Part shown: in pieces, positions 24,618 through 34,041 of the stretch
Layout: each line of letters opens with the position of its first letter
How positions within the stretch are numbered: position 1 is the first letter of the stretch
Assembly: GCF_038051995.1 (NCBI RefSeq)
Contig: NZ_CP150290.1
Span: 1,971,501 to 2,035,500, forward strand
DNA: 64,000 bases
Direction of reading: 5' to 3'
From: Paenibacillus sp. FSL H8-0537
GTDB lineage: Bacteria; Bacillota; Bacilli; Paenibacillales; Paenibacillaceae
The notes under the pieces: generated by a model
What the model was told of the DNA's origin: nothing
Database searches by the model: none
The model's input: the letters and a program-made list of their open reading frames with translations, nothing else
Translations under genes and position numbers: made by a program

Positions 24618-25817
24618 CTAATTGTTTTTGTCGGATAAACTCAATTTCACTTTTGAAATGAAAGGATCTGAATTGGAGTCGTTCCTGTGTTTTAAATATG
24701 CAAGAAGAATATTATTCATTTTTTCATCAATTTCAGAATGCTTACTTCTAATGGATACTAACCAAGAAGAGATTCTAAATTTATTAAGAATAGCTGTCAT
24801 CAGCAAACTAATTAAAAAGCCAAGTAAACTAGAAGTAATAAATAAGCTGAGGTTATTAATATTGGAATCTGTTAACTTTGTAGCATAGTCTATTAATTTA
24901 TTAATCCAAATGAAAACGAAGAAATGTAATAGAAATACTCCTAAAGAGTACCGTTGCCCTAGAGTAGATAATTTTGAGGCAAAAGGAATTTCAATTTTAC
25001 TATAAATATCACCAAGGAAAAGGAAAGAAAGAGATAGCCAAATCGGTAAAGAAGCTTTTAAGGGTACTGAAGAGAATTCCCCACCTTTTAAAATTCCGTA
25101 TACGTATCCCATTGCTATTAAAGGTACAAATAAAATGAATACTAATTTTATAGGGGAAGAAAGCTTAATGGTTGGGAGATGCTTAGAGATCCCGCTAATT
25201 TCATACAAGAAGGCTAAAACAGTTATTCCTAAAGCTAATTTATTTAATTGTAAAAGGTTACTAATCGACTCCATTTTCGTGGTATCTACAAAAGTAATTA
25301 AAAAAATCATAAGAGTAAGCCCTAAAACTGTGAGTCGTTTTATAAACCCACCTTTTTTTATAAGTATTGATACAACAAATGCAAAACTATATATAATTAT
25401 TAATTGATATAAATAATAAACGGGGCTATAGTTACCTGATTTCAGGGTGCTGAATCCATCCTTTAAAATAGAATTTACGTCGGTTCCGCTTAAAAACAAA
25501 TGAAACGGATAACGCCAATAGCCTTCATAAAATATGTAGTTTGGAATATCATACAAGACAACATATGCTAGTAATAAAAGTCCAATTTCTTTAACTCTCG
25601 TAAATATCATCAACGGCTTTTTATTGAATGATTTGAGAGCAAATCTTGCTGATACAACATAAAAAAAGGGCATTGCCCAACAAAATGCAAAAAGCTTAGC
25701 TTGGTCGATAATACTCTGCTGATCAGGAGACATTGAACCGTAATACGAATTGTGAAACCAAATAATTGCAAAGCACCCGATTAATCTGTATAGATCTGTT
25801 AAATTCGCAACCCTCAA
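24618..25817 (-). CDS. Acyltransferase family 3 membrane protein
   Basis: This 399-residue protein with about ten transmembrane helices resembles the acyltransferase-3 family (OafA/NodX type), which O-acetylate envelope sugars. The family's first helix with the catalytic His is seen as YRLIGCFAIIWFHN near the N-terminus. TTG at 25817 is chosen because GGAGG sits eight bases upstream; the earlier in-frame TTG at 25832 itself overlaps that ribosome site. The gene is clearly AT-rich with Ile, Lys and Asn codons unlike its neighbours, suggesting acquisition by transfer. Substrate unknown. Confidence 0.85.
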   Translation of the reverse strand: MRVANLTDLYRLIGCFAIIWFHNSYYGSMSPDQQSIIDQAKLFAFCWAMPFFYVVSARFALKSFNKKPLMIFTRVKEIGLLLLAYVVLYDIPNYIFYEGYWRYPFHLFLSGTDVNSILKDGFSTLKSGNYSPVYYLYQLIIIYSFAFVVSILIKKGGFIKRLTVLGLTLMIFLITFVDTTKMESISNLLQLNKLALGITVLAFLYEISGISKHLPTIKLSSPIKLVFILFVPLIAMGYVYGILKGGEFSSVPLKASLPIWLSLSFLFLGDIYSKIEIPFASKLSTLGQRYSLGVFLLHFFVFIWINKLIDYATKLTDSNINNLSLFITSSLLGFLISLLMTAILNKFRISSWLVSIRSKHSEIDEKMNNILLAYLKHRNDSNSDPFISKVKLSLSDKNN

Positions 25818-25980
25818 AAGAAGTCCCTCCAAAATTATCTTTTTATATGTTTATTATACTCTAAAGTTATACGGAAGTAAGCTGGAATGGGATAACCATA
25901 TATTTTTGTTGAGTTCATATTATGTAAGTGCTTGCTTGAGGCGTATATAAATTAAGCCATTCCTACAGTTCTTACAGTAG

Positions 25981-26032
25981 AAAATAAAAAGGGCTATCCT
26001 GAGGTCATTTTCATGACTTTAAGATAGCCCTT
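25981..26032 (-). terminator. Terminator downstream of tRNA-Arg
   Basis: AAGGGCTATC (25989-25998) pairs with GATAGCCCTT (26023-26032); on the minus strand the stem runs into TTTATTTT. Confidence 0.88.
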
Positions 26033-26070
26033 AACTAAATTGCAATTCAATAAACTTATTGATTGAAATA

Positions 26071-26144
<74 letters not shown>

Positions 26145-26329
26145 ACGTAAGAATGAGTATAGCATGGCGGCCTGTATTTACGCAATAGGCAATTTTATGT
26201 TTCTGCTTGAAAATATTTGGGTAAAAAAGCCACATGAATTAATATACACATTTTCAATGAGCAGGGCAAGCTTTTTTTATAATTATGCTGCTGGATAAAC
26301 GTATATTTTTATATTGCTCGCTTCCGTGG

Positions 26330-26335
26330 TATAAT
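26330..26335 (+). promoter_or_regulatory. Candidate -10 box of the YsoA-position gene
   Basis: A perfect TATAAT lies 21 bases before ATG 26356, with only a weak TTTTAT in the -35 position. It implies a very short leader. Confidence 0.35.
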
Positions 26336-26355
26336 CTATCGCAAGCAATGGACAG

Positions 26356-27345
26356 ATGAAGCTGGAGTTTGACCGACAAGGTGGTGGTACCATTACAACT
26401 CCCAATGACTCGCATAATGAAGGCACAGGAAAAAACGTGTATTTGTTCCCGCGAATGTTGGATCAGTATCAAATTCAATTGACCCGGATGCTTGAAGCCG
26501 AGCAATATGGTGAAGCCAAGCGGCTGCTGCAGTTCCTGCTTTCCTGCAAAGGCGAGGACGAGCGCCACTATGAGGAATGGGAAAGCTTGCTTTCCTGGCT
26601 CGATATGGCTTTTCCGGAATATCGCGTTCCTGGTGAAGAGGAGGCTTTAAATCCAGCAGAGCAGGAAGCCGATGAGCAAGCGATACGTGAAGATCTGCTC
26701 AATCCTGCTGAGCAGGATGAAGGTTATGTGAAACAGGTGCTCTACATTATGAAGCATCACCCGATGATTGATCAGCAGATTTTAGCGCTGGAGCGGGCGG
26801 TATTCATTCGGGCAACCGAGGTGAATGATATCATTTCACAGTGGCTCACCACAGCGTCAGACGTTCATCCTATCGTGCAGTTCAAGGCGCTGCAATGCTT
26901 GCGCAAGCGAGGAGCGACCGGACGGCTCGTTATGGAGCGGCTAGGCGAGCAGGCAGAGCTGGAGATCGACGCGACGCCGCTTGCAATGGATGATTTTCCA
27001 CAGCCCGTCAACCGCATTTTGGAGCGCGTGGAGAGCATTACGGAGGCGGATGATCCATCGCTTCCACATTTTGCGAGAGAGCTTTGGAAAGACAGTCTGC
27101 AATTTTTATACGGCACGACCGCTTACACTTGGATGCTGCGGGATGATGAGGAGACGGTGGATTGCTACGCAGGAGCGCTGCACCAGACTTTGTTAATTAC
27201 CGTATACGGCACCGTCAATGATGATGATATTCGTGATACATACGGCATTACAGAAGCACTTAGATTCCGTTACGAACAGGCCTGCCGGACGCTTCGTCAG
27301 GTGGCCGTTGTACAGCAACCAGGGGATGAAGATCCAGAGCCTTGA
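26356..27345 (+). CDS. Conserved helical protein upstream of tig (YsoA position)
   Basis: This 329-residue, acidic, soluble and largely helical protein is probably a TPR/HEAT-type scaffold, but repeats are degenerate and I cannot count them. It sits where B. subtilis has ysoA, directly before tig, which is positional evidence only. Asp/Glu-rich linkers are visible around residues 95-125. ATG 26356 lacks a clear ribosome site; GTG 26437, with AGGAAAAAAC before it, would remove 27 low-complexity residues and is a real alternative. The tig promoter overlaps its stop codon. Confidence 0.75.
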   Translation: MKLEFDRQGGGTITTPNDSHNEGTGKNVYLFPRMLDQYQIQLTRMLEAEQYGEAKRLLQFLLSCKGEDERHYEEWESLLSWLDMAFPEYRVPGEEEALNPAEQEADEQAIREDLLNPAEQDEGYVKQVLYIMKHHPMIDQQILALERAVFIRATEVNDIISQWLTTASDVHPIVQFKALQCLRKRGATGRLVMERLGEQAELEIDATPLAMDDFPQPVNRILERVESITEADDPSLPHFARELWKDSLQFLYGTTAYTWMLRDDEETVDCYAGALHQTLLITVYGTVNDDDIRDTYGITEALRFRYEQACRTLRQVAVVQQPGDEDPEP

Positions 27346-27370
27346 TTAAAAAGCTCAATACTATTATAAT
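27342..27370 (+). promoter_or_regulatory. Promoter of tig
   Basis: TTGATT (27342-27347) and TATAAT (27365-27370) are spaced by 17 bases. The -35 overlaps the stop codon of the preceding gene. Confidence 0.8.
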
Positions 27371-27433
27371 AGAATGGTTTATGAAACGTGAAATCTACGG
27401 ATGTATGCGTATTTTTGGAGGGGAAAGCATAAA

Positions 27434-28741
27434 ATGAAAGCAACTTGGGAAAAAATAGACAAGAACCTCATCTCTATTGATGTTGAGGTTGGTGCTGAGA
27501 AAGTAGCAGTAGCACTGGATGAGGCGTTTAAGAAAGTCGTTCAAAAGGTTAACGTTCCTGGATTCCGTAAAGGTAAAGTTCCACGGGGCATGTTCGAATC
27601 GCGCTTTGGCGTAGAGAGCCTGTATCAGGATGCAATCGACATTTTGCTGCCTGAAGCTTACACAAACGCAATCGAAGAAAACGATCTTCAGCCGGTTGAC
27701 CGTCCTGAAATCGATGTTGAGCAATTTGGCAAAGGCCAAACGTTCAAATTCAAAGCTAAAGTTATCGTTAAGCCAGAAGTTGAGCTTGGCGAGTACAAAG
27801 GCCTTGAAGTTACAGCTGCAAGCACAGAAGTTAGCGAAGAAGAAATCGCTGCTGAGCTTGCGCGCCTGCAGCAACGCCATGCTGAGCTGACTGTTCTTGA
27901 TGAAGGTTCAGCTGAGAACGGCGATACAACTGTCATTGATTTTGACGGTTATGTAGATGGAGAACAGTTCGAAGGCGGTAAAAGCGAAGGTTATTCGCTG
28001 GAGCTGGGCTCGAATTCCTTCATTCCAGGCTTTGAAGATCAAGTAGTTGGTATGCAAATCGGCGACTTCAAAGATGTTGAAGTAACGTTCCCGGAAACCT
28101 ACCACGCTGAAAACCTTGCTGGTAAGCAAGCGATTTTCAAAGTGAAGCTGCACGAAATCAAACGCAAAAGCCTGCCTGCTCTTGACGATGAGTTCGCTAA
28201 AGATGTCAGCGAATTTGATACGCTTGAAGAGTACAAGCAAGATCTTGCTGGCAAGCTGAAAGAAAAGAAAGCTAAAGATGCAGAGCAAGCGCTTGAAGTT
28301 CAAATCGTTGAAAAAGCAAGCGAAGCTTCGCAAGTGGAAATTCCTCAGCCGATGGTTGATACTGAAGTGGATTTCATGCTTCGCGATTTCGAAAACCGTC
28401 TTCGCATGCAAGGCATGACGCTGGACCTGTACTACCAGTTCTCTGGTCAAGACGAGTCCGTGCTTCGTGAGCAAATGGCAGGCGATGCAGCTAAACGCGT
28501 TCGCAACAACCTGGTTCTTGAAGCTATTGCTAAAGCAGAGGGCATCGAGATTACAGACGAGGATTTGACAGCTGAGCTTGAAACACTGTCGACTTCTTAC
28601 AACCGTCCAGTTGAAGAACTTCGTGAACTGTTCACGAAAAACGGCAACATCGATAGCCTGAAGCAAGATGTTCAACTGCGCAAAACAATCAAACTCTTGA
28701 ATGACAACAGTAAGATCGTTGAAGCAGTTCAAGAAGCTTAA
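27434..28741 (+). CDS. tig: Trigger factor, ribosome-associated chaperone and prolyl isomerase
   Basis: Trigger factor binds the ribosome exit tunnel and shields nascent chains. The 435-residue protein has the ribosome-docking signature GFRKGKVP (43-50), a central FKBP-type domain (GDTTVIDFDGYVDG, then SNSFIPGFEDQVVGM) and a helical C-terminal chaperone domain. ATG 27434 is chosen over the upstream in-frame start because GGAGGGG precedes it and the protein then begins MKATWEK like its relatives. It heads a protein quality-control cluster with clpP, clpX and the lon genes. Confidence 0.97.
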   Translation: MKATWEKIDKNLISIDVEVGAEKVAVALDEAFKKVVQKVNVPGFRKGKVPRGMFESRFGVESLYQDAIDILLPEAYTNAIEENDLQPVDRPEIDVEQFGKGQTFKFKAKVIVKPEVELGEYKGLEVTAASTEVSEEEIAAELARLQQRHAELTVLDEGSAENGDTTVIDFDGYVDGEQFEGGKSEGYSLELGSNSFIPGFEDQVVGMQIGDFKDVEVTFPETYHAENLAGKQAIFKVKLHEIKRKSLPALDDEFAKDVSEFDTLEEYKQDLAGKLKEKKAKDAEQALEVQIVEKASEASQVEIPQPMVDTEVDFMLRDFENRLRMQGMTLDLYYQFSGQDESVLREQMAGDAAKRVRNNLVLEAIAKAEGIEITDEDLTAELETLSTSYNRPVEELRELFTKNGNIDSLKQDVQLRKTIKLLNDNSKIVEAVQEA

Positions 28742-28772
28742 TTAATCAACTGAATATAAGCATTAACCTGAG

Positions 28773-28806
28773 AATAAGGCACGTCTACCCACGTGCCTTA
28801 TTTTCA
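28773..28806 (+). terminator. Terminator after tig
   Basis: AATAAGGCACGT (28773-28784) pairs perfectly with ACGTGCCTTATT (28791-28802), followed by TTC. Confidence 0.85.
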
Positions 28807-28888
28807 AACTACATAATGGTACATTTAAGCGCGGGGCAGTTCTCCGTACATATCAAGCATCGCCGTTCGCATAAGGTAGTAGTGAAAA

Positions 28889-28917
28889 ATGACAGTGAGC
28901 TTTTGGCGTGTTACAAT
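28889..28917 (+). promoter_or_regulatory. Candidate promoter of clpP
   Basis: ATGACA (28889-28894) and TACAAT (28912-28917), 17-base spacer, 41 bases before the clpP ATG. No CtsR heptad repeat (GGTCAAA) was seen next to it. Confidence 0.55.
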
Positions 28918-28958
28918 AAAGTTGGAAATTAAGCCATAAACGAAAAGAGGTTGGTCGG

Positions 28959-29543
28959 ATGAATCTGGTACCTATCGTAGTCGAACAAACGAATCGCGGG
29001 GAGAGGTCTTACGATATTTACTCGCGTTTGCTCAAGGACAGAATTATATTTCTCGGAAGTGCGATTGATGACGATGTTGCAAACTCCATCATTGCACAGC
29101 TGCTTTTTCTAACGGCCGACGATCCTGAGAAAGACATCCATCTGTACATCAATTCCCCTGGCGGTTCCGTTACGGCTGGCATGGGCATTTTTGATACGAT
29201 GCAATATATTAAGCCGGACGTGTCTACGATTTGTGTAGGTATGGCTGCGAGCATGGGTTCCCTTCTGCTGACAGCTGGAGCCAAGGGCAAGCGTTTCGCG
29301 CTGCCTAACAGTGAAGTTATGATTCATCAGCCGCTCGGCGGTGTAAGAGGTCAGGCAACGGATATTAAAATCCATGCCGACTGGATTCTTAAAACCAAGC
29401 ATAAGCTGAATAATATTTATGTGGAGCGTACCGGCCAGCCCTATGATAAAATCGACCGCGATACAGATCGCGATTATTTCCTTAGTGCACAAGAAGCGCT
29501 TGAATACGGCTTGATCGACAAGGTTATTACCACGCCGATATAA
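28959..29543 (+). CDS. clpP: ATP-dependent Clp protease proteolytic subunit
   Basis: ClpP is a serine peptidase that forms a two-ring barrel and degrades substrates fed by ClpX or ClpC. At 194 residues it is canonical length, with the triad S98 in GMAASMGS, H123 in MIHQPLGG and D172 in [15 protein letters not shown] lies before ATG 28959. clpX follows after 23 bases, an operon arrangement suited to making both parts of the ClpXP machine together. Confidence 0.98.
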   Translation: MNLVPIVVEQTNRGERSYDIYSRLLKDRIIFLGSAIDDDVANSIIAQLLFLTADDPEKDIHLYINSPGGSVTAGMGIFDTMQYIKPDVSTICVGMAASMGSLLLTAGAKGKRFALPNSEVMIHQPLGGVRGQATDIKIHADWILKTKHKLNNIYVERTGQPYDKIDRDTDRDYFLSAQEALEYGLIDKVITTPI

Positions 29544-29566
29544 GATTTTGAAGAAGGGGTGATTCC

Positions 29567-30823
29567 ATGTTTAAATTCAACGATGAGAAGGGCCAGTTGA
29601 AATGCTCATTCTGCGGCAAATCGCAGGAGCAAGTGCGTAAATTGGTTGCCGGTCCCGGCGTCTATATATGCGATGAATGTATCGAGCTCTGCACGGAGAT
29701 TGTAGAGGAAGAGCTAGGTCATGAAGAAGAGCTGGACCTGAAAGACATTCCGAAGCCGCAAGATATTCGCGGTATTCTTGATTCCTATGTTATTGGACAG
29801 GAATTTGCTAAGAAGTCGCTTGCAGTTGCGGTTTACAATCACTACAAGCGCGTAAATTCACAAAGCAAAATCGAAGACGTTGAGCTGCAAAAGAGTAACA
29901 TTTTGCTTGTTGGCCCTACAGGCTCTGGTAAAACGCTGCTGGCGCAGACGATGGCTAAAATTTTGAACGTTCCTTTCGCAATTGCTGATGCAACTTCGCT
30001 TACTGAAGCGGGTTATGTTGGCGAGGACGTTGAGAACATTTTGCTCAAGCTTATTCAGGCGGCAGATTATGACGTTGAGAAAGCAGAGCGCGGAATTATT
30101 TATATCGACGAAATTGATAAGGTGGCTCGTAAATCCGAAAACCCTTCAATTACGCGCGATGTATCGGGTGAAGGCGTGCAGCAAGCCTTGCTGAAAATTC
30201 TTGAGGGTACGGTTGCTTCTGTACCGCCACAAGGCGGTCGCAAGCATCCACATCAAGAGTTCATTCAGATTGATACGACGAACATTTTGTTTATTTGCGG
30301 TGGTGCTTTCGACGGCCTGGAGCAGCTAATCAAACGTCGTATCGGCAAAAAAGTGATCGGCTTCAATTCTACTGGCGAAGTACAGAAGGATTTGAAGGCG
30401 GGCGAATACTTGTCGATGGTTTTGCCGGAGGATTTGCTCAAATTCGGTCTTATCCCCGAGTTTGTCGGCCGTCTTCCTGTTATCTCGACTTTGGAGCCGC
30501 TTGATGAGCCGGCTTTGGTACGGATTTTGTCTGAACCAAAAAACGCACTCGTTAAGCAATACCAGAAGCTGCTGGAGATGGACAATGTAAAATTGGACTT
30601 CGAAGAAGGCGCACTGGAAGCAATTGCTAAGGAAGCAATCAAGCGCAATACAGGTGCCCGTGGCCTTCGTGCTATTATTGAGGGTATTATGCTTGATGTG
30701 ATGTATGAAATTCCGTCGCGCGATGATGTCAACACTTGCCTCGTTACGGAGCAGGCAGTTCGGGACAAAATTATGCCTGAACTGACAGCGAAGAAGGGCA
30801 AGAAGAAGGAAGAAAGCGCCTAA
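29567..30823 (+). CDS. clpX: ATP-dependent Clp protease ATP-binding subunit ClpX
   Basis: ClpX is a AAA+ unfoldase that threads substrates into ClpP. The 418-residue protein carries the N-terminal zinc domain with C13, C16, C35 and C38, Walker A GPTGSGKT (116-123), Walker B IIYIDEID (177-184), the sensor and pore-loop region ending in [19 protein letters not shown], and the IGF-type ClpP-docking loop near [25 protein letters not shown] precedes the ATG. Downstream is ispG after about 95 bases. Confidence 0.98.
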   Translation: MFKFNDEKGQLKCSFCGKSQEQVRKLVAGPGVYICDECIELCTEIVEEELGHEEELDLKDIPKPQDIRGILDSYVIGQEFAKKSLAVAVYNHYKRVNSQSKIEDVELQKSNILLVGPTGSGKTLLAQTMAKILNVPFAIADATSLTEAGYVGEDVENILLKLIQAADYDVEKAERGIIYIDEIDKVARKSENPSITRDVSGEGVQQALLKILEGTVASVPPQGGRKHPHQEFIQIDTTNILFICGGAFDGLEQLIKRRIGKKVIGFNSTGEVQKDLKAGEYLSMVLPEDLLKFGLIPEFVGRLPVISTLEPLDEPALVRILSEPKNALVKQYQKLLEMDNVKLDFEEGALEAIAKEAIKRNTGARGLRAIIEGIMLDVMYEIPSRDDVNTCLVTEQAVRDKIMPELTAKKGKKKEESA

Positions 30824-30917
30824 ATAATATTCATCACCGTCATTGTTCCACCCGCTGGGCGGCTTCATAGCTCGCATCAAGAGGGTGGACTTTGACGTTC
30901 ATGGGAGAGATCACTGT

Positions 30918-32030
30918 ATGTACACACGTAGAGATACGGTGCCTGTCAAAGTCGGTAACTTGACGATTGGCGGCAGCGACGAAGTCATCATTCAAAGTAT
31001 GTGCACGACCAAAACGGCAGACGTAGAGGCAACTGTTGCGGAAATACTTCGGCTCGAGGAAGCGGGCTGTCAGGTCGTTCGCGTGACCGTCAACAATAAG
31101 GAAGCGGCGGAAGCGATTAAGGAAATAAAGAAGCGGATTCATATTCCTCTTGTTGCCGATATCCATTTTGATTATAGGCTCGCGCTTGCTGCAATTGAAA
31201 ACGGCATTGACAAGGTTAGAATCAATCCCGGCAATATTGGCCGCCGCGAGCGTGTCGAAGCGGTCGTTAAAGCTTGCAAGGAAAAAGGTATTCCAATTCG
31301 CATCGGTGTAAATGCCGGCTCCTTGGAAAATCATTTGCTGGAGAAATACGGCTATCCGACGCCTGAGGCAATGGTGGAGAGCGCTTTGTTCCACATTGGT
31401 ATTTTGGAGGAGCTAGATTTCCATGATATTATTGTGTCGCTCAAAGCTTCCGACGTTCCTATGGCTATTGCCGCTTACAAAATGGCTGCGGAGAAGATCC
31501 GTTACCCGCTTCACCTTGGCATTACGGAAGCAGGCACGCTGCATACGGGCACGATCAAAAGTGCTGCCGGCATTGGTGCGCTGCTGACGCTTGGCATTGG
31601 TAATACACTGCGTATTAGCTTAAGCGCTGATCCAGTAGAAGAAGTAAAGGTAGCTCGGGAGCTGCTGAAAACATTTGGACTGATTACGAATGCGGCAACG
31701 CTCGTCTCATGTCCAACTTGCGGCCGGCTTGATATTGACTTGTTTACTATCGCCAATGAGGTCGAGGAATACATTTCGAAAATCAAGGTGCCGATCAAGG
31801 TGTCGGTGCTTGGCTGTGCCGTCAACGGTCCTGGTGAAGCACGTGAAGCAGATATCGGTATTGCGGGAGCTAGAGGCGAAGGGATGTTGTTCCGTTACGG
31901 AGAGCTGGTTCGCAAAGTTCCGGAAGCTGAGCTGCTCAGCGAGCTAAAGAAGGAAATTGATATTATCGTACGCGCTTTTGAAGAAACAGGAGAAATTCCT
32001 GGCCGCAAGCATCATACGCCTGCCTTATAA
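30918..32030 (+). CDS. ispG: Flavodoxin-dependent (E)-4-hydroxy-3-methylbut-2-enyl-diphosphate synthase
   Basis: IspG is the iron-sulfur enzyme of the sixth MEP-pathway step. The 370-residue protein has the TIM-barrel start ([16 protein letters not shown]) and the C-terminal cluster ligands in SCPTCGR and [11 protein letters not shown]. The frame is open 25 codons earlier, but ATG 30918 has GGGAGAG nine bases upstream and gives the family N-terminus. Its location inside the clp-lon block is unusual relative to B. subtilis, where lonB follows clpX directly. A strong terminator follows. Confidence 0.96.
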   Translation: MYTRRDTVPVKVGNLTIGGSDEVIIQSMCTTKTADVEATVAEILRLEEAGCQVVRVTVNNKEAAEAIKEIKKRIHIPLVADIHFDYRLALAAIENGIDKVRINPGNIGRRERVEAVVKACKEKGIPIRIGVNAGSLENHLLEKYGYPTPEAMVESALFHIGILEELDFHDIIVSLKASDVPMAIAAYKMAAEKIRYPLHLGITEAGTLHTGTIKSAAGIGALLTLGIGNTLRISLSADPVEEVKVARELLKTFGLITNAATLVSCPTCGRLDIDLFTIANEVEEYISKIKVPIKVSVLGCAVNGPGEAREADIGIAGARGEGMLFRYGELVRKVPEAELLSELKKEIDIIVRAFEETGEIPGRKHHTPAL

Positions 32031-32036
32031 ACATGG

Positions 32037-32075
32037 CCGTGCTGTTGTTCATGTGAACGACGGCACGGTTTTTTT
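32037..32075 (+). terminator. Terminator after ispG
   Basis: CCGTGCTGTTGTTC (32037-32050) pairs with GAACGACGGCACGG (32055-32068) with two G-U pairs, followed by seven T residues. Confidence 0.93.
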
Positions 32076-32115
32076 GAAAATATAGGAAGGGATATGATGT
32101 TTCCATCCTTTCTCT

Positions 32116-32218
32116 ATATTTCTACATTTATAAGTTTTTTATAAATCAGCTTCAATTTCACCGCGAAACGGGCGTTGCCGCCAACGGAAGGCAACGCCAT
32201 TTACGCTTATATCGACGG
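32116..32218 (+). repeat. Dispersed two-hairpin repeat, copy A (before lonB)
   Basis: It shares an ordered set of boxes with copies at 45.1 and 57.0-57.3 kb: TTTATAAGTTT, TTATAAAT, GCTTCAATTTC, GAAACG, GCCGCC, and TTTACGCTTATAT at the end. The first half folds as ATTTATAA/TTATAAAT and the second as GGCGTTGCC/GGCAACGCC (compensatory relative to other copies). It lies 83 bases before the lonB start, on the coding strand. Confidence 0.65.
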
Positions 32219-32300
32219 TTATTTTTCTCCCGATGAGGCAATACTACCAGTTATGAACTTTATTGCCGGATAGTGTGCCTTTGAGAGGAGCGGGTAACGT

Positions 32301-34004
32301 ATGAGTTTAAGTATTATTTTGATGCTGATTCAAGTGTTTTTTGCAGTGGTTATCGGTTTGTACTTCTGGAATTTGCTGCGCAATCAAAAAACGAATCGGT
32401 CTGCGGTTGACCGGGAGTCCCGCAAGGAAATGGATAAGCTGCGCAAGCTGCGTTCCATCTCGCTGACGAAGCCGCTGGCCGAGAAGACAAGGCCACAGGC
32501 GATGCAGGATATCGTTGGCCAACTGGATGGCCTGCGTGCGCTTAAAGCTGCGCTGTGCAGCGCAAATCCGCAGCATGTCATTATTTATGGCCCGCCGGGC
32601 GTTGGCAAAACAGCAGCCGCTCGCGTCGTGCTGGAGGAAGCGAAGAAAAACGCAGCCTCGCCATTTTTGCCTGAAGCGAAGTTTACGGAAATTGACGCGA
32701 CTACCGCGAGATTTGATGAGCGCGGCATTGCTGATCCTTTGATTGGTTCTGTTCACGATCCGATTTATCAAGGCGCGGGGGCGATGGGAGTTGCCGGTAT
32801 CCCTCAGCCGAAGGCTGGCGCTGTTACGAAGGCGCATGGCGGTATTTTGTTCATTGACGAAATCGGGGAATTGCATCCCGTCCAAATGAATAAGCTGTTA
32901 AAGGTACTCGAGGATCGCAAAGTATATTTGGAGAGTGCTTATTATAATTCCGAGGACGTTAATATTCCTTCGTACATCCATGATATTTTTCAAAATGGCC
33001 TGCCTGCCGATTTTCGTCTTGTTGGTGCGACGACACGTTCGCCGCAGGAGCTGCCGCCCGCGATTCGCTCACGCTGTATGGAAATTTTCTTTCGTCCGCT
33101 GCTCGCAGGTGAGATTGCTTCCATTGCCGAAAATGCAGTTCGGAAAATTGGGTTTTCCCCCTGCCCTGAGGCTGTAGAGGTTGTGCAGCGTTATGCGACA
33201 AATGGCCGTGAAGCGGTAAACGTCATTCAGCTGGCAGCAGGTGTTGCTTTATCCGAGAAAAGGGATCGCATTTCAGCTGCCGATGTTGAATGGGTTGTGA
33301 ACAGCAGCCAAATTCCACCGCGTCCAGAACGGAAGGTGCCAGAAGCGCCGCAAGTGGGCATCGTCAACGGTCTAGCCGTCTATGGCCCGAATATGGGCAT
33401 GCTGCTCGAAGTTGAGGTCAGTGCTATTCCGGCTGCCAGTGGCAAAGGGCAATATACGATTACCGGTGTAGTCGAGGAGGAAGAGCTAGGCGGAGGCTCG
33501 CGTACGCTGCGCCGCAAAAGCATGGCGAAGGGCTCTGTTGAAAACGTCATGACGATGCTGCGCCGATATGGTCTCAATCCGCAGGATTATGACCTGCATA
33601 TCAACTTCCCGGGTGGAACGCCGATCGATGGCCCGTCTGCAGGAATTGCGATGGCGACAGCAATCGCTTCAGCGATCAAAAACGAGACAATCGACAACAA
33701 GCTGGCTATGACAGGAGAAGTTGGCATCCATGGCGACGTCAAGCCTGTTGGCGGCGTGCTGGCGAAGGTCGAGGCGGCTTTTCAGGCAGGGGCGGACACG
33801 GTCATTATTCCGCGTGAAAACTGGCAGGCCATCTTTGCGGATTTAAAAGGTTTGAAGGTCATTCCTGTGGAACGTGTAGATGAAGTATTCAATCTGGTGT
33901 TCCCTTTAGGAAATACCGTCGTAAACGAAGTGGAAAACCACGTTCCAAACGAGCGGTATATGGGGGCGGCTGTTCCCTATTTGCAGGCTGATTCCGCAGA
34001 ATGA
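32301..34004 (+). CDS. lonB: ATP-dependent protease LonB
   Basis: LonB is a Lon-type protease; in B. subtilis it is a forespore (SigF) enzyme. The 567-residue protein has an N-terminal membrane anchor (about 3-24), an AAA+ domain with Walker A GPPGVGKT (97-104) and Walker B GILFIDEIGEL, and a C-terminal Lon peptidase domain with the Ser in DGPSAG and a Lys in GGVLAKVEAA. No long N-terminal substrate domain is present, unlike LonA. GAGAGGAGCGGGTAACGT precedes the ATG. lonA follows after 37 bases. The leader carries repeat copy A. Confidence 0.95.
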   Translation: MSLSIILMLIQVFFAVVIGLYFWNLLRNQKTNRSAVDRESRKEMDKLRKLRSISLTKPLAEKTRPQAMQDIVGQLDGLRALKAALCSANPQHVIIYGPPGVGKTAAARVVLEEAKKNAASPFLPEAKFTEIDATTARFDERGIADPLIGSVHDPIYQGAGAMGVAGIPQPKAGAVTKAHGGILFIDEIGELHPVQMNKLLKVLEDRKVYLESAYYNSEDVNIPSYIHDIFQNGLPADFRLVGATTRSPQELPPAIRSRCMEIFFRPLLAGEIASIAENAVRKIGFSPCPEAVEVVQRYATNGREAVNVIQLAAGVALSEKRDRISAADVEWVVNSSQIPPRPERKVPEAPQVGIVNGLAVYGPNMGMLLEVEVSAIPAASGKGQYTITGVVEEEELGGGSRTLRRKSMAKGSVENVMTMLRRYGLNPQDYDLHINFPGGTPIDGPSAGIAMATAIASAIKNETIDNKLAMTGEVGIHGDVKPVGGVLAKVEAAFQAGADTVIIPRENWQAIFADLKGLKVIPVERVDEVFNLVFPLGNTVVNEVENHVPNERYMGAAVPYLQADSAE

Positions 34005-34041
34005 TAAAATAAGGGAGACTTAAACATTTGGAGGTGCTGGT

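Noticed and set aside
28842..28958. CtsR heat-shock operator before clpP
   Set aside because: No GGTCAAA direct repeat is present; control of clpP here cannot be assigned to CtsR from sequence.
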